Of a DNA stretch of 64,000 nt, positions 41,368 through 49,799 are shown one piece after another. The stretch spans positions 1 to 64,000 of the forward strand of contig JALCSW010000003.1 in assembly GCA_022653695.1 (NCBI GenBank), in the 5' to 3' direction. The notes beneath the pieces were generated by a model. The model ran no database searches, had not been told where the DNA came from, and saw only the letters and a program-made list of their open reading frames with translations. Source of the DNA: Bacilli bacterium (lineage in GTDB: Bacteria; Bacillota_I; Bacilli_A; RFN20; CAG-826). The number at the start of each line of letters is the position of its first letter. Positions within the stretch are counted from its first letter, which is position 1. The position numbers and the translations under genes were made by a program.

Positions 41368-43416
41368 ATGAAACGCGTTTTGCTTGTCTTGAGCGCGCTT
41401 TTCGCGCTCCTGCCGTTTGGGATCTCGCCCACAACCGCCCAGGCGATCGGCCAAGACAACGCCATCGCCTTCGCCCGCGCCAAAAGCGTTCGGGCGGGAA
41501 AGACCGTCAACCTCGTCATCCATAACAGCGAGGACTATATCGTCGGCAACCCCAACGACATCGCCGGGGATGATGGCGCTGGTCAGTTCAACCTCGTCGG
41601 CGCCTTCGAAAAATACTGCCTCCTTCACGATGGGGTCACCGTCAACGTGGCCTATCAGACCTTCTCGGTCATGGAGGACGAGCTTTCCAACCTCAGCGAC
41701 GGGGCCCATTACGCGGATCTCGCCTGCGTGAGCGACTACATCATTCAGCGTCTCATGGAGAACGGGATGGTGACTCCTTTCGCGAGAGGAGCGGAACGGG
41801 ATAGCTTATATAGGAACGGCGGTGGCCTCGAAGGTTGGGAGACCGACAATTACGAGACCTACGCCTCGCCTTTTCTCAAGAAGCGCCTTGGCGAGATCAC
41901 CGCGAACATCGGCGGAGACCCCGCCAACGTCGGCAATCTGGGCGACTACGCCCGCGGGTATATGTGGGGCACTCTCGGCCTCACCTACAACCCTGCCCTC
42001 AGCGATTACGCCGACGAGGGTTTGAGCGAAGACGACGTCAAAGTCCAGATGTCCGATTGGAACTCATTATGGGCTTCCCAGTACGAGAGGACCTTCCAGT
42101 TCAAGGATTCCATGCGCGACGCCTTCTCGATCGCCCTCATGAAAGTCTATGATGACGACTTCAAAGCCCTTCGCGGTTGGTATATGGCGGGTGAGGGCGT
42201 GTTGCCTGACGGCTCGAGGGGGCCGTACTCGAGCGAGCAGTACAACGAGGACGTGAGCACCATTTTCAACAACGTGAACCACATCGATGCGTTCAACGCT
42301 TTGGCTAAGCGCATCGACCCGCGGGCGGTGGACGTCGACGAGGCGACCATCGTCAACGAAGCCCAGTCCGCCTTGAGCGAACTGAAGGAGAAATCGTACG
42401 GCATGGAGGTCGACAGTGGCAAAACCGACATCCAAACCGGCACCAAATCCGGCATCGACACCGCCTGGAGCGGCGACGCCATTTTGGCCATGCTAGGCGC
42501 GGAGGATTACGACAACTCCCTCTACTACAGCGTGCCTAAGACCGGGGGCAATATCTGGTTCGACGCCTGGGTCATGATCAAGAGCGATACCCTTGAGCGG
42601 GAGTACGCCCAAAAATTCATCGATTTCATCAGCGACCCCATCAACGCGAGCCCTAACATGGATTACAATTGCTACACCTCTTTCATCGGTGGCGACGCGA
42701 TCATCGATTTGGTCCGTTCCCTTTACGATCCGCGGACCGCGGCGATGTACGTCTATCACGAGGACGGGGAGGATGGCGATGGGAGCGGCTATCTCCGCGG
42801 CGGCGGCGGTAACTACGTCTTGAAGGACGGAACCGGCGTCCATCCGGACACGGGAGACGACTATGGCGAGATCGACATGAGGGGTTCGACGTATGCGGCT
42901 CCCGTCGTGGCGGGCCATCCGGAGATCGCCACCTGGGACGATTACGCCGCCTCGCCTTTGTTCGTCGGCAAGGGCGAGAATCCGTGGGAGACCGTCGACC
43001 TCTCCTACTTCTTCGCCGGCACTTTGAGCGAATACGCCCCGAGCGACATGGTTTTCTACACCAATGAGCTCGAGACCGTCACGGGCAGGAATCTCAAGGG
43101 TGTGGATGAGACCGTGACCGTGGGCCGCCGCTTCTTGGCCCAGTATCCGATGGAAGACGAGGCCTACAAAGGCACCGTCCGTTGCCAAATCCCCTCTTTG
43201 GCCGTCATGGAGAACTACTCAGGCGACATCAACGGCTACGTTCTCACCATGTGGGAGAACGTGAAGGCGGGGGGCACGATCCAGCCATGGATCATCGCCC
43301 TAATATCGATCGAGGTCGCCGCCGCCCTTGGGGTTGGCCTCTATTTCTTCCTCAAAGGCACTAGGAGCAAAACTCTTCGCAAAAAGCGGAGAGAGGAGCG
43401 TCTTGGCGCCAAATAA
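41368..43416 (+). CDS. potD: Oversized, membrane-anchored PotD-type polyamine-binding protein
   Basis: The 682-residue protein starts with a signal peptide (MKRVLLVLSALFALLPFGIS, cleavage probably after AQA) and lacks a lipobox cysteine. The binding-protein core is shown by NLVIHNSEDYIVGNP, YMWGTLGLTYNP, IWFDAWVMIKSD and AQKFIDFISDPINA. Ordinary PotD is about 350 residues. The middle (about 245-345) and a region at about 470-620 are additional. The C-terminus has a single membrane helix (IIALISIEVAAALGVGLYFF) and a basic tail. A C-terminal anchor replaces the lipid anchor usual in Gram-positive bacteria. Confidence 0.88.
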   Translation: MKRVLLVLSALFALLPFGISPTTAQAIGQDNAIAFARAKSVRAGKTVNLVIHNSEDYIVGNPNDIAGDDGAGQFNLVGAFEKYCLLHDGVTVNVAYQTFSVMEDELSNLSDGAHYADLACVSDYIIQRLMENGMVTPFARGAERDSLYRNGGGLEGWETDNYETYASPFLKKRLGEITANIGGDPANVGNLGDYARGYMWGTLGLTYNPALSDYADEGLSEDDVKVQMSDWNSLWASQYERTFQFKDSMRDAFSIALMKVYDDDFKALRGWYMAGEGVLPDGSRGPYSSEQYNEDVSTIFNNVNHIDAFNALAKRIDPRAVDVDEATIVNEAQSALSELKEKSYGMEVDSGKTDIQTGTKSGIDTAWSGDAILAMLGAEDYDNSLYYSVPKTGGNIWFDAWVMIKSDTLEREYAQKFIDFISDPINASPNMDYNCYTSFIGGDAIIDLVRSLYDPRTAAMYVYHEDGEDGDGSGYLRGGGGNYVLKDGTGVHPDTGDDYGEIDMRGSTYAAPVVAGHPEIATWDDYAASPLFVGKGENPWETVDLSYFFAGTLSEYAPSDMVFYTNELETVTGRNLKGVDETVTVGRRFLAQYPMEDEAYKGTVRCQIPSLAVMENYSGDINGYVLTMWENVKAGGTIQPWIIALISIEVAAALGVGLYFFLKGTRSKTLRKKRREERLGAK

Positions 43417-43456
43417 GGGGTTTTTGCGGTGATTTCGTTTATTTGGCAATCGGCTT

Positions 43457-43510
43457 AAGCGTTCCTGATCCATCATGATGAACCTTTGATGGAAGGGGGG
43501 CGCTTTTTTG
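43457..43510 (+). terminator. Terminator of the pot operon
   Basis: A long stem begins AAGCG (43457) and closes CGCTT (43501), with an inner CCATCA/TGATGG pair, followed by TTTTTT. Confidence 0.65.
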
Positions 43511-43571
43511 GTTCCGCAAACGGCGATCCGCTTTTTCTTTTCGCCGGCAAATCACCTATAATAAATGGGTT

Positions 43572-44177
43572 ATGGCATTCCCAAAAGAGAAAAGCGCGTA
43601 TTTGGCTGAGGCTTCCTTTGCGGCGATTTTCCTGATTTGCTCCTACCTTGCCTTCCTTGCTTACGTCCTCGTGAACGCCTTGCTTTATTGCGGTTTCAAG
43701 GCTAGCGACGGGGCCCTTATCGCCATTGGAATCGTTCTTTACGGCGGCCTTATCTGCGGCCTTTTCTTCGCCGAGACGGGCTTGTTGGCCCGCGTCTGCG
43801 TCTATGGCCTCGGCTCGGCTTTTTCCCTTTACGAGGCGGTGCATGGCTTCGACCATCTTTACCTTATGGGCAACGGGATTCTCTTCGATTGGTACCATTC
43901 GCTCCGCGTGGTCGTCGGGATCTTGCTGCTTTTGGCCTTTCTTTCGGGGGCGGTTTCCTTGCTTAGCCACCTCAAAGCAAGGCTTTTCTCTCTCGCTTGT
44001 CGGATTTGCCTTGAGGCTTCGAGCGTCCTTTACGCCGTCTCGGCGGTTCTCGTTTTCCTCGCCGGAGATACCCTTAGTGGCCTCTTCGCCCTCGCGGAGG
44101 CCTTCCTCTCCGGAGCGCTTCCCTTTGCCCTCAAGGCCCTCGATTTCCTGCCGGATGCCGTCAAAAAAGGGCTTTGA
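43572..44177 (+). CDS. Polytopic membrane protein, unknown function
   Basis: The 201-residue, very hydrophobic protein has about five to six helices. No conserved motif or family was recognised. It sits alone between the pot operon terminator and a tRNA cluster. The reading frame and codon use match the chromosome, so it is probably genuine. Confidence 0.55.
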   Translation: MAFPKEKSAYLAEASFAAIFLICSYLAFLAYVLVNALLYCGFKASDGALIAIGIVLYGGLICGLFFAETGLLARVCVYGLGSAFSLYEAVHGFDHLYLMGNGILFDWYHSLRVVVGILLLLAFLSGAVSLLSHLKARLFSLACRICLEASSVLYAVSAVLVFLAGDTLSGLFALAEAFLSGALPFALKALDFLPDAVKKGL

Positions 44178-44209
44178 CGCCATCGCCTTTCTTTTCTTTC
44201 CTCTCCCGA

Positions 44210-44238
44210 TTGATAGCGAAATCGGCAGATGGTATAAT
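44210..44238 (+). promoter_or_regulatory. Promoter of tRNA-Cys
   Basis: TTGATA (44210-44215), 17-bp spacer, TATAAT (44233-44238); the mature tRNA starts eleven bases later. Confidence 0.85.
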
Positions 44239-44248
44239 CCCTAACGCT

Positions 44249-44322
44249 GCTTCCGTAGCCAAGCGGTAAGGCAGAGGACTGCAAATCCTTAACCGGCGGT
44301 TCGATTCCGCCCGGAAGCTCCA
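44249..44322 (+). tRNA. tRNA-Cys (GCA anticodon)
   Basis: Acceptor GCTTCCG pairs with CGGAAGC. The anticodon loop is CTGCAAA and the T arm is GCGGTTCGATTCCGC. CCA is encoded. Confidence 0.95.
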
Positions 44323-44394
44323 AAAATATAGTTGCCACCCTTGGGGCGGTGGACTATAGTTGTGGGGCTATCGAATAGGTGGCTTCGTCGACGT

Positions 44395-44471
44395 GCGCCA
44401 GTAGCTCAGCTGGATAGAGTATTAGACTACGAATCTAAGGGTCACGGGTTCGAATCCTGTCTGGCGCGCCA
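44395..44471 (+). tRNA. tRNA-Arg (ACG anticodon)
   Basis: Acceptor GCGCCAG pairs with CTGGCGC. Anticodon stem TTAGA/TCTAA has loop CTACGAA. CCA is encoded. Confidence 0.95.
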
Positions 44472-44484
44472 AAGGAAAGAAGAG

Positions 44485-44511
44485 TCCCCTCTTTGAAGAG
44501 GGGATTTTTTT
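44485..44511 (+). terminator. Terminator after tRNA-Arg(ACG)
   Basis: TCCCCTC/GAGGGGA stem followed by seven T. Confidence 0.88.
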
Positions 44512-44589
44512 GTGCGTTTCCTCCTTTCTTTAATGGTTTTCTTCTTAAGGTCGGAGTGCTATGATTTCGTGCGGGCCGTCAGGCTTCAT

Positions 44590-44667
44590 CGGGATGTAGC
44601 GTAGCTTGGTTATCGCGTCTGCTTTGGGAGCAGAAGATCGCGAGTTCGAATCTCGCCATCCCGACCA
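44590..44667 (+). tRNA. tRNA-Pro (TGG anticodon)
   Basis: Acceptor CGGGATG pairs with CATCCCG. Anticodon stem TCTGC/GCAGA has loop TTTGGGA. The T arm is GAGTTCGAATCTC and CCA is encoded. Confidence 0.95.
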
Positions 44668-44680
44668 AACGAAAACGAAA

Positions 44681-44706
44681 AGCCTTGGATAATTCCAAGG
44701 CTTTTT
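44681..44706 (+). terminator. Terminator after tRNA-Pro
   Basis: AGCCTTGGA/TCCAAGGCT stem with a four-base loop and TTTTT. Confidence 0.85.
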
Positions 44707-44762
44707 CCTTCAAACCGATATAAGTGGCTTTTCGCGGGGCAAGGCCATCGCGATAAAGGCGT

Positions 44763-45407
44763 CTATTCGCCGGTGTACTCGAGACTGCTATAGTCGTCGG
44801 CTTCCAAACCGGGGTGGACCGAAGGGTCCTCAAGGAAGCTCACGACGCCGTAACTGCCGATGCAGAAGGCCAGATAATCGGTTCGGTCGTTGCGGACGAC
44901 TTGCCCGCGGACGAGGTTGATCGCGTAACGGAGGTCGGCATTCACGCATTGATAGGCGAGGTAGCGGATTTCGGCATCCGAGAGGTTGCCGTTATGCGCA
45001 CGGAGGAAATCTTTCGTCGATTTAAGGAAAAGATCCTCGCATTCCCCGGCCGTCTTGGGGTCGAAATGGTCGCTTTGGAGATATTCGTAGATGTATTTTA
45101 TGTAAGCCGGCTTGGCGATGGCCTTGGTGATTTTCCTTTGGTAGGCCCCGAAGCTTTCCTTGCGCGCTTCCGCGCCGTAGTTCAGCGGAACGACCGGGCT
45201 CTCGGCGAACTCGTGGCAGCAGAAGATGAACGTTTGGTTGAAGAGGTTCGCTTTGGTGTGGAAGTGGACGTAGATGGCTGGCTCGCTGATGCCGATCCGG
45301 GCGGCCACCTCTTTGGTCGAGGCCCCTTCGATCCCGCGCTTGGCGGTCACTTTGATGAGTTGGGACTTGATTTCCCGTTTCGTTTGTTCTGCGCTGCGAC
45401 GTGCCAT
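44763..45407 (-). CDS. TetR family transcriptional regulator
   Basis: This 214-residue protein has the TetR helix-turn-helix at about 25-60 (ASTKEVAARIGISEPAIYVHF, then HTKANLFNQTF). A helical ligand domain follows. It resembles the regulator at 21473 in the first 60 residues, but the rest differs. It is divergent from the membrane protein gene at 45608. No target is evident. Confidence 0.88.
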   Translation of the reverse strand: MARRSAEQTKREIKSQLIKVTAKRGIEGASTKEVAARIGISEPAIYVHFHTKANLFNQTFIFCCHEFAESPVVPLNYGAEARKESFGAYQRKITKAIAKPAYIKYIYEYLQSDHFDPKTAGECEDLFLKSTKDFLRAHNGNLSDAEIRYLAYQCVNADLRYAINLVRGQVVRNDRTDYLAFCIGSYGVVSFLEDPSVHPGLEADDYSSLEYTGE

Positions 45408-45410
45408 ATT

Positions 45411-45432
45411 AATTACCTGTTACTAAGGTATT
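45411..45432. promoter_or_regulatory. Possible TetR operator
   Basis: An imperfect inverted repeat with AATTACCT and AGGTATT arms begins three bases upstream of the TetR start codon. It would suit autoregulation. Confidence 0.35.
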
Positions 45433-45607
45433 CTATTACAAAGCGTCGCCAAGAAGGGACGTTTTTTGTTTTTGGGACTAAATATCGGCGAAAATTCGGC
45501 GCCGTTAGCTTGAAAACGGCCTTCGAAACCCCTTTCTTTTTTCAAAATGAGAGGCATTTTCCCAAAGCGTCTCGCGCGGAGGCGGGGCGAGGTTTTATAA
45601 TACGGGC

Positions 45608-46477
45608 ATGAACAAGGCCGATCTCTACCGGGAACGCCAATTGGAGGAATCCATCCCCCATTTGGAGGCCAGGCGCCGCCATTACCGACGCCACGTGGTT
45701 TTTTGGCTCGTCGCCGAAGGGCTTCTTTCGGCCGTGGCCGCCGCGCTGATCGCCGTAGGCGCCCTGCGGGGGGAGCCTGCCTTTTTGGCCCCTTCGATTT
45801 CCGCCTTCGTTTTCATCACCCCCCTTTTCGTCCTCGCGGCGCATTTGGCGGCCCATCGTTACCATCGTTTTTTCGCTCAGGATGTCGCGACCCTTTTCGC
45901 CACCGGCTTCTACGATCGCTACGAGGCCGACGTCTCGCGTGACCTCGGCGACGAGCCGCGGGGGATGGTCGGCGCGCCCCATAGGCGCCTTCGCCCCGCG
46001 TTCGCCTCTTTCTACAAAGGCTTTTATCATGGCGTCAAGTTCAAGACTTTCGCCTTTAATGCGGGCAAAGGGAAAGAGGGCCGCTACTTCGTTTTCGAGC
46101 TCAACGCCCCCATAGATGGCGACATTCTTCTTAAGGGCGGCGAACTCGACGTTTTCGCGGGCATCAGCCTTCCGTTCGCGGTTCCGACCCCTGACGACGC
46201 ATTCCTTAAAACGCATTCCCTTAGGGCCAGCGATCCCGAGAAGGGATTGAAAAGCTTTGGGCCTCTCGTGAGCAAAGGGCTCGCCGCGCTCGAAGACGGG
46301 TGCGGGGGCCTCTTTTCCCTCTATTATCACGGTAAGAGGGCCATCGTTTATCTCGATGGCTACCGAAGCGCCTACAAACCCTCAGTCAACAAAGAAGTCA
46401 CCATGGAGGTCCTTGAGGCCTATGGGGGGGAGGTTACCTTGGCCGGGCGCCTGGCCCGAACCCTTGGGCTCCATTGA
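45608..46477 (+). CDS. DUF3137-like membrane protein
   Basis: The 289-residue protein begins with a charged helix (RERQLEESIPHLEARRRHYRR) and two membrane helices (about 29-50 and 56-82). A soluble region with strands such as KFKTFAFNAGKGKEGRYFVFEL and GGLFSLYYHGKRAIVYLDG completes it. The layout and final strand-rich part resemble DUF3137 proteins, whose function is unknown. It is followed at 55 bp by a small membrane protein gene. Confidence 0.6.
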   Translation: MNKADLYRERQLEESIPHLEARRRHYRRHVVFWLVAEGLLSAVAAALIAVGALRGEPAFLAPSISAFVFITPLFVLAAHLAAHRYHRFFAQDVATLFATGFYDRYEADVSRDLGDEPRGMVGAPHRRLRPAFASFYKGFYHGVKFKTFAFNAGKGKEGRYFVFELNAPIDGDILLKGGELDVFAGISLPFAVPTPDDAFLKTHSLRASDPEKGLKSFGPLVSKGLAALEDGCGGLFSLYYHGKRAIVYLDGYRSAYKPSVNKEVTMEVLEAYGGEVTLAGRLARTLGLH

Positions 46478-46532
46478 TCTAGCCGCCAAGGCGCGGTTTG
46501 TGGCATACTATTGAAAAGGAAAAAAAGCGAGC

Positions 46533-46847
46533 ATGAACGAGCCAACGAAGCAAGACGAAGGAGCCCTTTACGTCCACGCGGGGCGGGAAACTCCTTTTCC
46601 TCGCGAGATGGCGTGCCTTTCCTCGTTTATGTTCTGCGGCATCGTCGCCATCGTCTCAACCGTCCTCTACAGTTGGTACTCGGTCCTTGAGGACCATGCG
46701 GTCAGCCTCGTTCCGGACGATACGAGTTATCTTACCCAAATAACGGTTTGGAAAGCGTTCGCGATCGTCTTCATCGCGCTGACGCTTCTATCCTTCGCCT
46801 GCGGGCTTTTCTTCCGCTTCCATAAGAAAAAGCCGGTCTCCAAATAG
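46533..46847 (+). CDS. Small two-pass membrane protein
   Basis: The 104-residue protein has two hydrophobic helices (about 27-47 and 72-92) and a basic tail, KKKPVSK. AAAGGAAAAAAAG precedes the ATG. It is probably in an operon with the DUF3137-like gene. No family was recognised. Confidence 0.6.
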   Translation: MNEPTKQDEGALYVHAGRETPFPREMACLSSFMFCGIVAIVSTVLYSWYSVLEDHAVSLVPDDTSYLTQITVWKAFAIVFIALTLLSFACGLFFRFHKKKPVSK

Positions 46848-46882
46848 GCGAGCGGTCGGCTAAAAAGCCCCCATCGGGAAGT

Positions 46883-46952
46883 TCTTTCCTCAGTTGGCGT
46901 TGAGGCCTACGGGTCCCGGACATGGAACGCCTGCGGTGGAGTAGGGAAGTTG
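46883..46952 (+). ncRNA. Possible structured RNA between membrane protein and tRNA-Arg genes
   Basis: Non-coding DNA here folds into a nested arrangement. TTTCCT and AGGGAA are the outer arms, GGCGTT (46896) and AACGCC (46926) the inner stem, with GC-rich apical sequence. A-rich sequence follows. I recognise no RNA family, and the fold was judged by eye only. Confidence 0.2.
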
Positions 46953-47079
46953 CGTCAAGAAAAAAGAGGCCCGCTCGCGAAAAAAAGCGGAGGAAGGGGC
47001 TCCTACATGGCTGGCTTCTAGATCTGCGGTTCTATAAAAGGGGATTAATTTTCCGGCGATTGGTTTATAGTATTGCTAC

Positions 47080-47156
47080 GCCCCAATAGCGCAACTGGAT
47101 AGAGTATCAGACTTCGAATCTGAGGGTTGCGGGTTCGACTCCTGCTTGGGGCGCCA
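47080..47156 (+). tRNA. tRNA-Arg (TCG anticodon)
   Basis: Acceptor GCCCCAA pairs with TTGGGGC. The anticodon loop is CTTCGAA and the T arm is GCGGGTTCGACTCCTGC. CCA is encoded. Confidence 0.95.
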
Positions 47157-47168
47157 TATATGCAAAGC

Positions 47169-47200
47169 GGCGGCGGCGTCAAACGTTGCCGCCTTTCCTT
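47169..47200 (+). terminator. Terminator after tRNA-Arg(TCG)
   Basis: A GGCGGC-rich stem pairs with GCCGCC and is followed by TTTCCTTTT. The rest of 47201-47398 shows no gene. Confidence 0.65.
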
Positions 47201-47398
47201 TTGTCTTAAGCCGCCGCGGTTTTGCGGAAGGAAACCTCGGCCAATCGTTAGCGGTTCAGCGACCGGGACGATTGGCGTTTTGACTCTTGAAGTCCCCATG
47301 ATCGGTCAATCCGCCAAGAGGCCGAAAAACGTGATAGGCCCAAAAAAGTTGGTTATCGGGAGGCGGTTGAAAGATAATGATCAAGCAAGGAAGCCAAC

Positions 47399-47854
47399 AT
47401 GGATTTTGAGAAGGAACTGAAAAGATTTCTGGACGATTACGGAAAAGGAAGGGCGATGGTTCTATCCTCATCGGACGGTTCGGTTGTCTCGTCGCGCATG
47501 GTCAGCGTCGTTCGGATGGGCGGCCGTTTTTGGTTTCAAACGGATAAGCGCTTCAAAAAGTACAGGCAAATCAAATCCAACGGGAACGTTTCGCTGTGCA
47601 TCGATGGCATTTCCATCGAGGGCACGGCCATAGAGGCAAAGGAGACAAGGCTCGTCAAGCCGTTTTTAAATTCGTACAAAGCGGTATACCCCGGGTCTTT
47701 TGAGGAATACTCCAATCTGGATAATGAGGTGTTTTTTGAGGTGGTCCTCTCAAGGATTTACGTCTGGAAATACATAGAGGGAAGGGCCTATATCGAACTT
47801 TATGATGTTCAAAATTCCCTTTTCTCGTCGAACGAGTACCAAACCGGCAGGTAA
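47399..47854 (+). CDS. Pyridoxamine 5'-phosphate oxidase-like FMN-binding protein
   Basis: The 151-residue protein starts with a helix, then LSSSDGSVVSSRMVSVVRMGGRFWFQT, and KNxxVSLCIDG-like strands that form the split beta-barrel of PNPOx-type proteins. FMN binding is expected through the R/K residues around SRMVSV. Members reduce or bind diverse small molecules (F420-free here). It is preceded by AAGCAAGG. It stands alone. Confidence 0.75.
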   Translation: MDFEKELKRFLDDYGKGRAMVLSSSDGSVVSSRMVSVVRMGGRFWFQTDKRFKKYRQIKSNGNVSLCIDGISIEGTAIEAKETRLVKPFLNSYKAVYPGSFEEYSNLDNEVFFEVVLSRIYVWKYIEGRAYIELYDVQNSLFSSNEYQTGR

Positions 47855-47994
47855 ATTCAAAACCGTTCTTTGGCACGATGGAATCCGAACTTCATCCCCT
47901 TGGAGGCCTTTCGTGTTTTTAAGCCGCCCCATCGAATCATATAATATGGAAAAAGGCGACGAGAATAGGAAAAAGGGAAGGGCGGACAAGGAAA

Positions 47995-48879
47995 ATGAAG
48001 TACGAAACCATACGGAAGAAAGCGTTCGCGGTCATCGGGAAAGAAGGCTCGACCGCGGATGGGGAAGGCTTTATCCCGAGACTCTACGAAGCCGCCGAGA
48101 AAGGCTTTGGCGAAATCGGATCATTCGTGAGGCGCAGCGAGGATGGGCTGCCCGAAGGAATGTATGGCCTCATGAGCGATTTCTCGCGTTCCTACAAACC
48201 ATGGGAGGACCATTTTTCGAAGGGGCTTTATTTGGCTGGCTACGAGACGAACGGACCCGTGGGAAACGCTCCGGAGGGCTGGGCGGTTTGGAACGTCAAG
48301 GCGCAAGATTATATCTTCGTAAGACTGGAAAAGGGCGACGAGTACGAAAAGGTCTTCAACGACTTCCTCGATTATTACATTCCGCTGGAAATGAAAACCC
48401 TAAGCGGGGCCGTTTTCGATTATTCCTTCGCCGGAAGCGGCGAGCGGTGCCTTCTTTTCCCGGTAAGGGAAGCCCACTACAAGAAGTTGGACGATCGTTC
48501 GAAAGCCCACCTGGCCCGGTGCGGCCTTCTGTGCTCCTATTGCTTTTTCTCCGCCTGCCCCGGCTGCGAAGAAGGCGACTGTCGGTGCGCGTATGGCTAT
48601 TGGTGCCCCGATCATGTGTGCCCGAACGTGAAATGCGCGAAAGAAAAAGGCCTGGCTGGCTGCTACGCGTGCCCCGAGCTTGAGGGTTGCAAGTTTGGTC
48701 TCTACGCCACGGAGAACAAATCGGCCAAGGGATCCGCCCTTTTCGTCAAAAAGCACGGGAAAGAGGAACTCGTTAAGGCGATTGAGGGAATGGTGGACGC
48801 CGGGCTCAATTGGAATAAGGCCGTCGAGGCGTGCCGGGATTTCCGCGAAGCCTGCGCTTTGCTGGAGAAATACCGCTAG
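47995..48879 (+). CDS. DUF3795 Cys-rich protein with N-terminal effector-like domain
   Basis: The 294-residue protein pairs an N-terminal domain (about 1-150), which resembles GyrI/AraC effector-binding folds (PEGWAVWNVKAQDYIFVRL), with a DUF3795 region (about 176-240). That region is rich in cysteines (CGLLCSYC, CPGCEEGDC, CPNVKC, CYACPELEGC), consistent with zinc or Fe-S binding. The C-terminal helices include GLNWNKAVEACRDF. The domain pairing occurs in anaerobic Bacillota, but its function is not established. Confidence 0.72.
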   Translation: MKYETIRKKAFAVIGKEGSTADGEGFIPRLYEAAEKGFGEIGSFVRRSEDGLPEGMYGLMSDFSRSYKPWEDHFSKGLYLAGYETNGPVGNAPEGWAVWNVKAQDYIFVRLEKGDEYEKVFNDFLDYYIPLEMKTLSGAVFDYSFAGSGERCLLFPVREAHYKKLDDRSKAHLARCGLLCSYCFFSACPGCEEGDCRCAYGYWCPDHVCPNVKCAKEKGLAGCYACPELEGCKFGLYATENKSAKGSALFVKKHGKEELVKAIEGMVDAGLNWNKAVEACRDFREACALLEKYR

Positions 48880-48922
48880 TTTGGCCTTGTCGCTTCCAAG
48901 ACCCCGGTTCCGCGGAAACGGT

Positions 48923-49510
48923 TTATTGTTCGCTCACGACGTCGTGATCGCCGTGTTTCCTCTTTTTCCAACGCGGGGAGCGGTGGAAGGCCAGAATGAG
49001 AATCAGCTCGATGAGACCTTCCAAAAGCAAAGAGGCGCCGACGAAGGTGGTGACGAGACGGAAGGAATCGCCCCCGATGACGTCAACCGCGAAGACGGCG
49101 ACGCCCCCGATGAGAAAGAGGATCCCGGCGACGAGGTCGATCCACCAGTCCTTGGATTTTAGATCCTTGAGCGCGATCGAGTAGTTTATTTCGCGAATCC
49201 CGGAATAGATGAGGTATATCGCCGCGGCTATCGCGATGAGGTAAAGGTAAATCCCCGGGTCGGCGACGATCCAAGCGCCAAGGGCCGCCAAAACGATCGC
49301 GGGCACGATAAGGAACGGATCGAAGAGGCCAAACGAGAAAAAGGCGGCGAGGCCATAGAGGCAGCCTATCGCGATGAGAACGCTTCCGGAGGCGATGGCG
49401 AAGACGTTCGCGGCGAGGCGGTAGAAGCAAATGGCGAGGATTCCGACGACGATGAGAACGACGGCGTTCGCAATCCCCCTCGCGCGGTCGTTTTTGATGA
49501 TTTTTTCCAT
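48923..49510 (-). CDS. DUF308/HdeD-like six-pass membrane protein
   Basis: ATG 49510 (GAGGGA upstream) gives 195 residues. Six hydrophobic helices are arranged in pairs with small residues, as in the HdeD/DUF308 family (AIASGSVLIAIGCLYGLAAF, IYSGIREI). In enterobacteria HdeD is linked to acid stress. Here no related gene is adjacent. The 289-bp spacer to rnfC should contain the divergent promoters. Confidence 0.75.
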   Translation of the reverse strand: MEKIIKNDRARGIANAVVLIVVGILAICFYRLAANVFAIASGSVLIAIGCLYGLAAFFSFGLFDPFLIVPAIVLAALGAWIVADPGIYLYLIAIAAAIYLIYSGIREINYSIALKDLKSKDWWIDLVAGILFLIGGVAVFAVDVIGGDSFRLVTTFVGASLLLEGLIELILILAFHRSPRWKKRKHGDHDVVSEQ

Positions 49511-49720
49511 GGTGTTTCCCTCTTTCCCTTCCCTATTATTGATAGCAGGATTCCGCAGGTTTTCCAACCCCATCGCATCCCTGGGCGCAAGATTTGGCCC
49601 CCGCGAGGGCGCCTATCCGCTAAAAGTATAAAAATACCGCTTTTTATCGATTTACCGAAATAGTCACTCCTCATCAAAACTTTTCGGTCTTCGCGGCGGT
49701 TTTGGCCGGCCATCCCTGTC

Positions 49721-49748
49721 TTTTAAACCCGGGTCGGTTGGTTATAAT
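49721..49748 (+). promoter_or_regulatory. Probable promoter of the rnf operon
   Basis: TATAAT at 49743-49748 with a weak TTTTAA 17 bp upstream, about 50 bases before the rnfC start. No Rex-like operator was recognised here. Confidence 0.4.
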
Positions 49749-49799
49749 AGTCCCCGTAGGCGTTTCACGCGCGCATTCGAGGGGACGCAGGGTGGGTTT

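Noticed and set aside
40528-41709. A long minus-strand frame opposite potC/potD
   Set aside because: It is an antisense shadow rich in Asp, Glu and Arg. The plus strand carries clear permease and binding-protein motifs.
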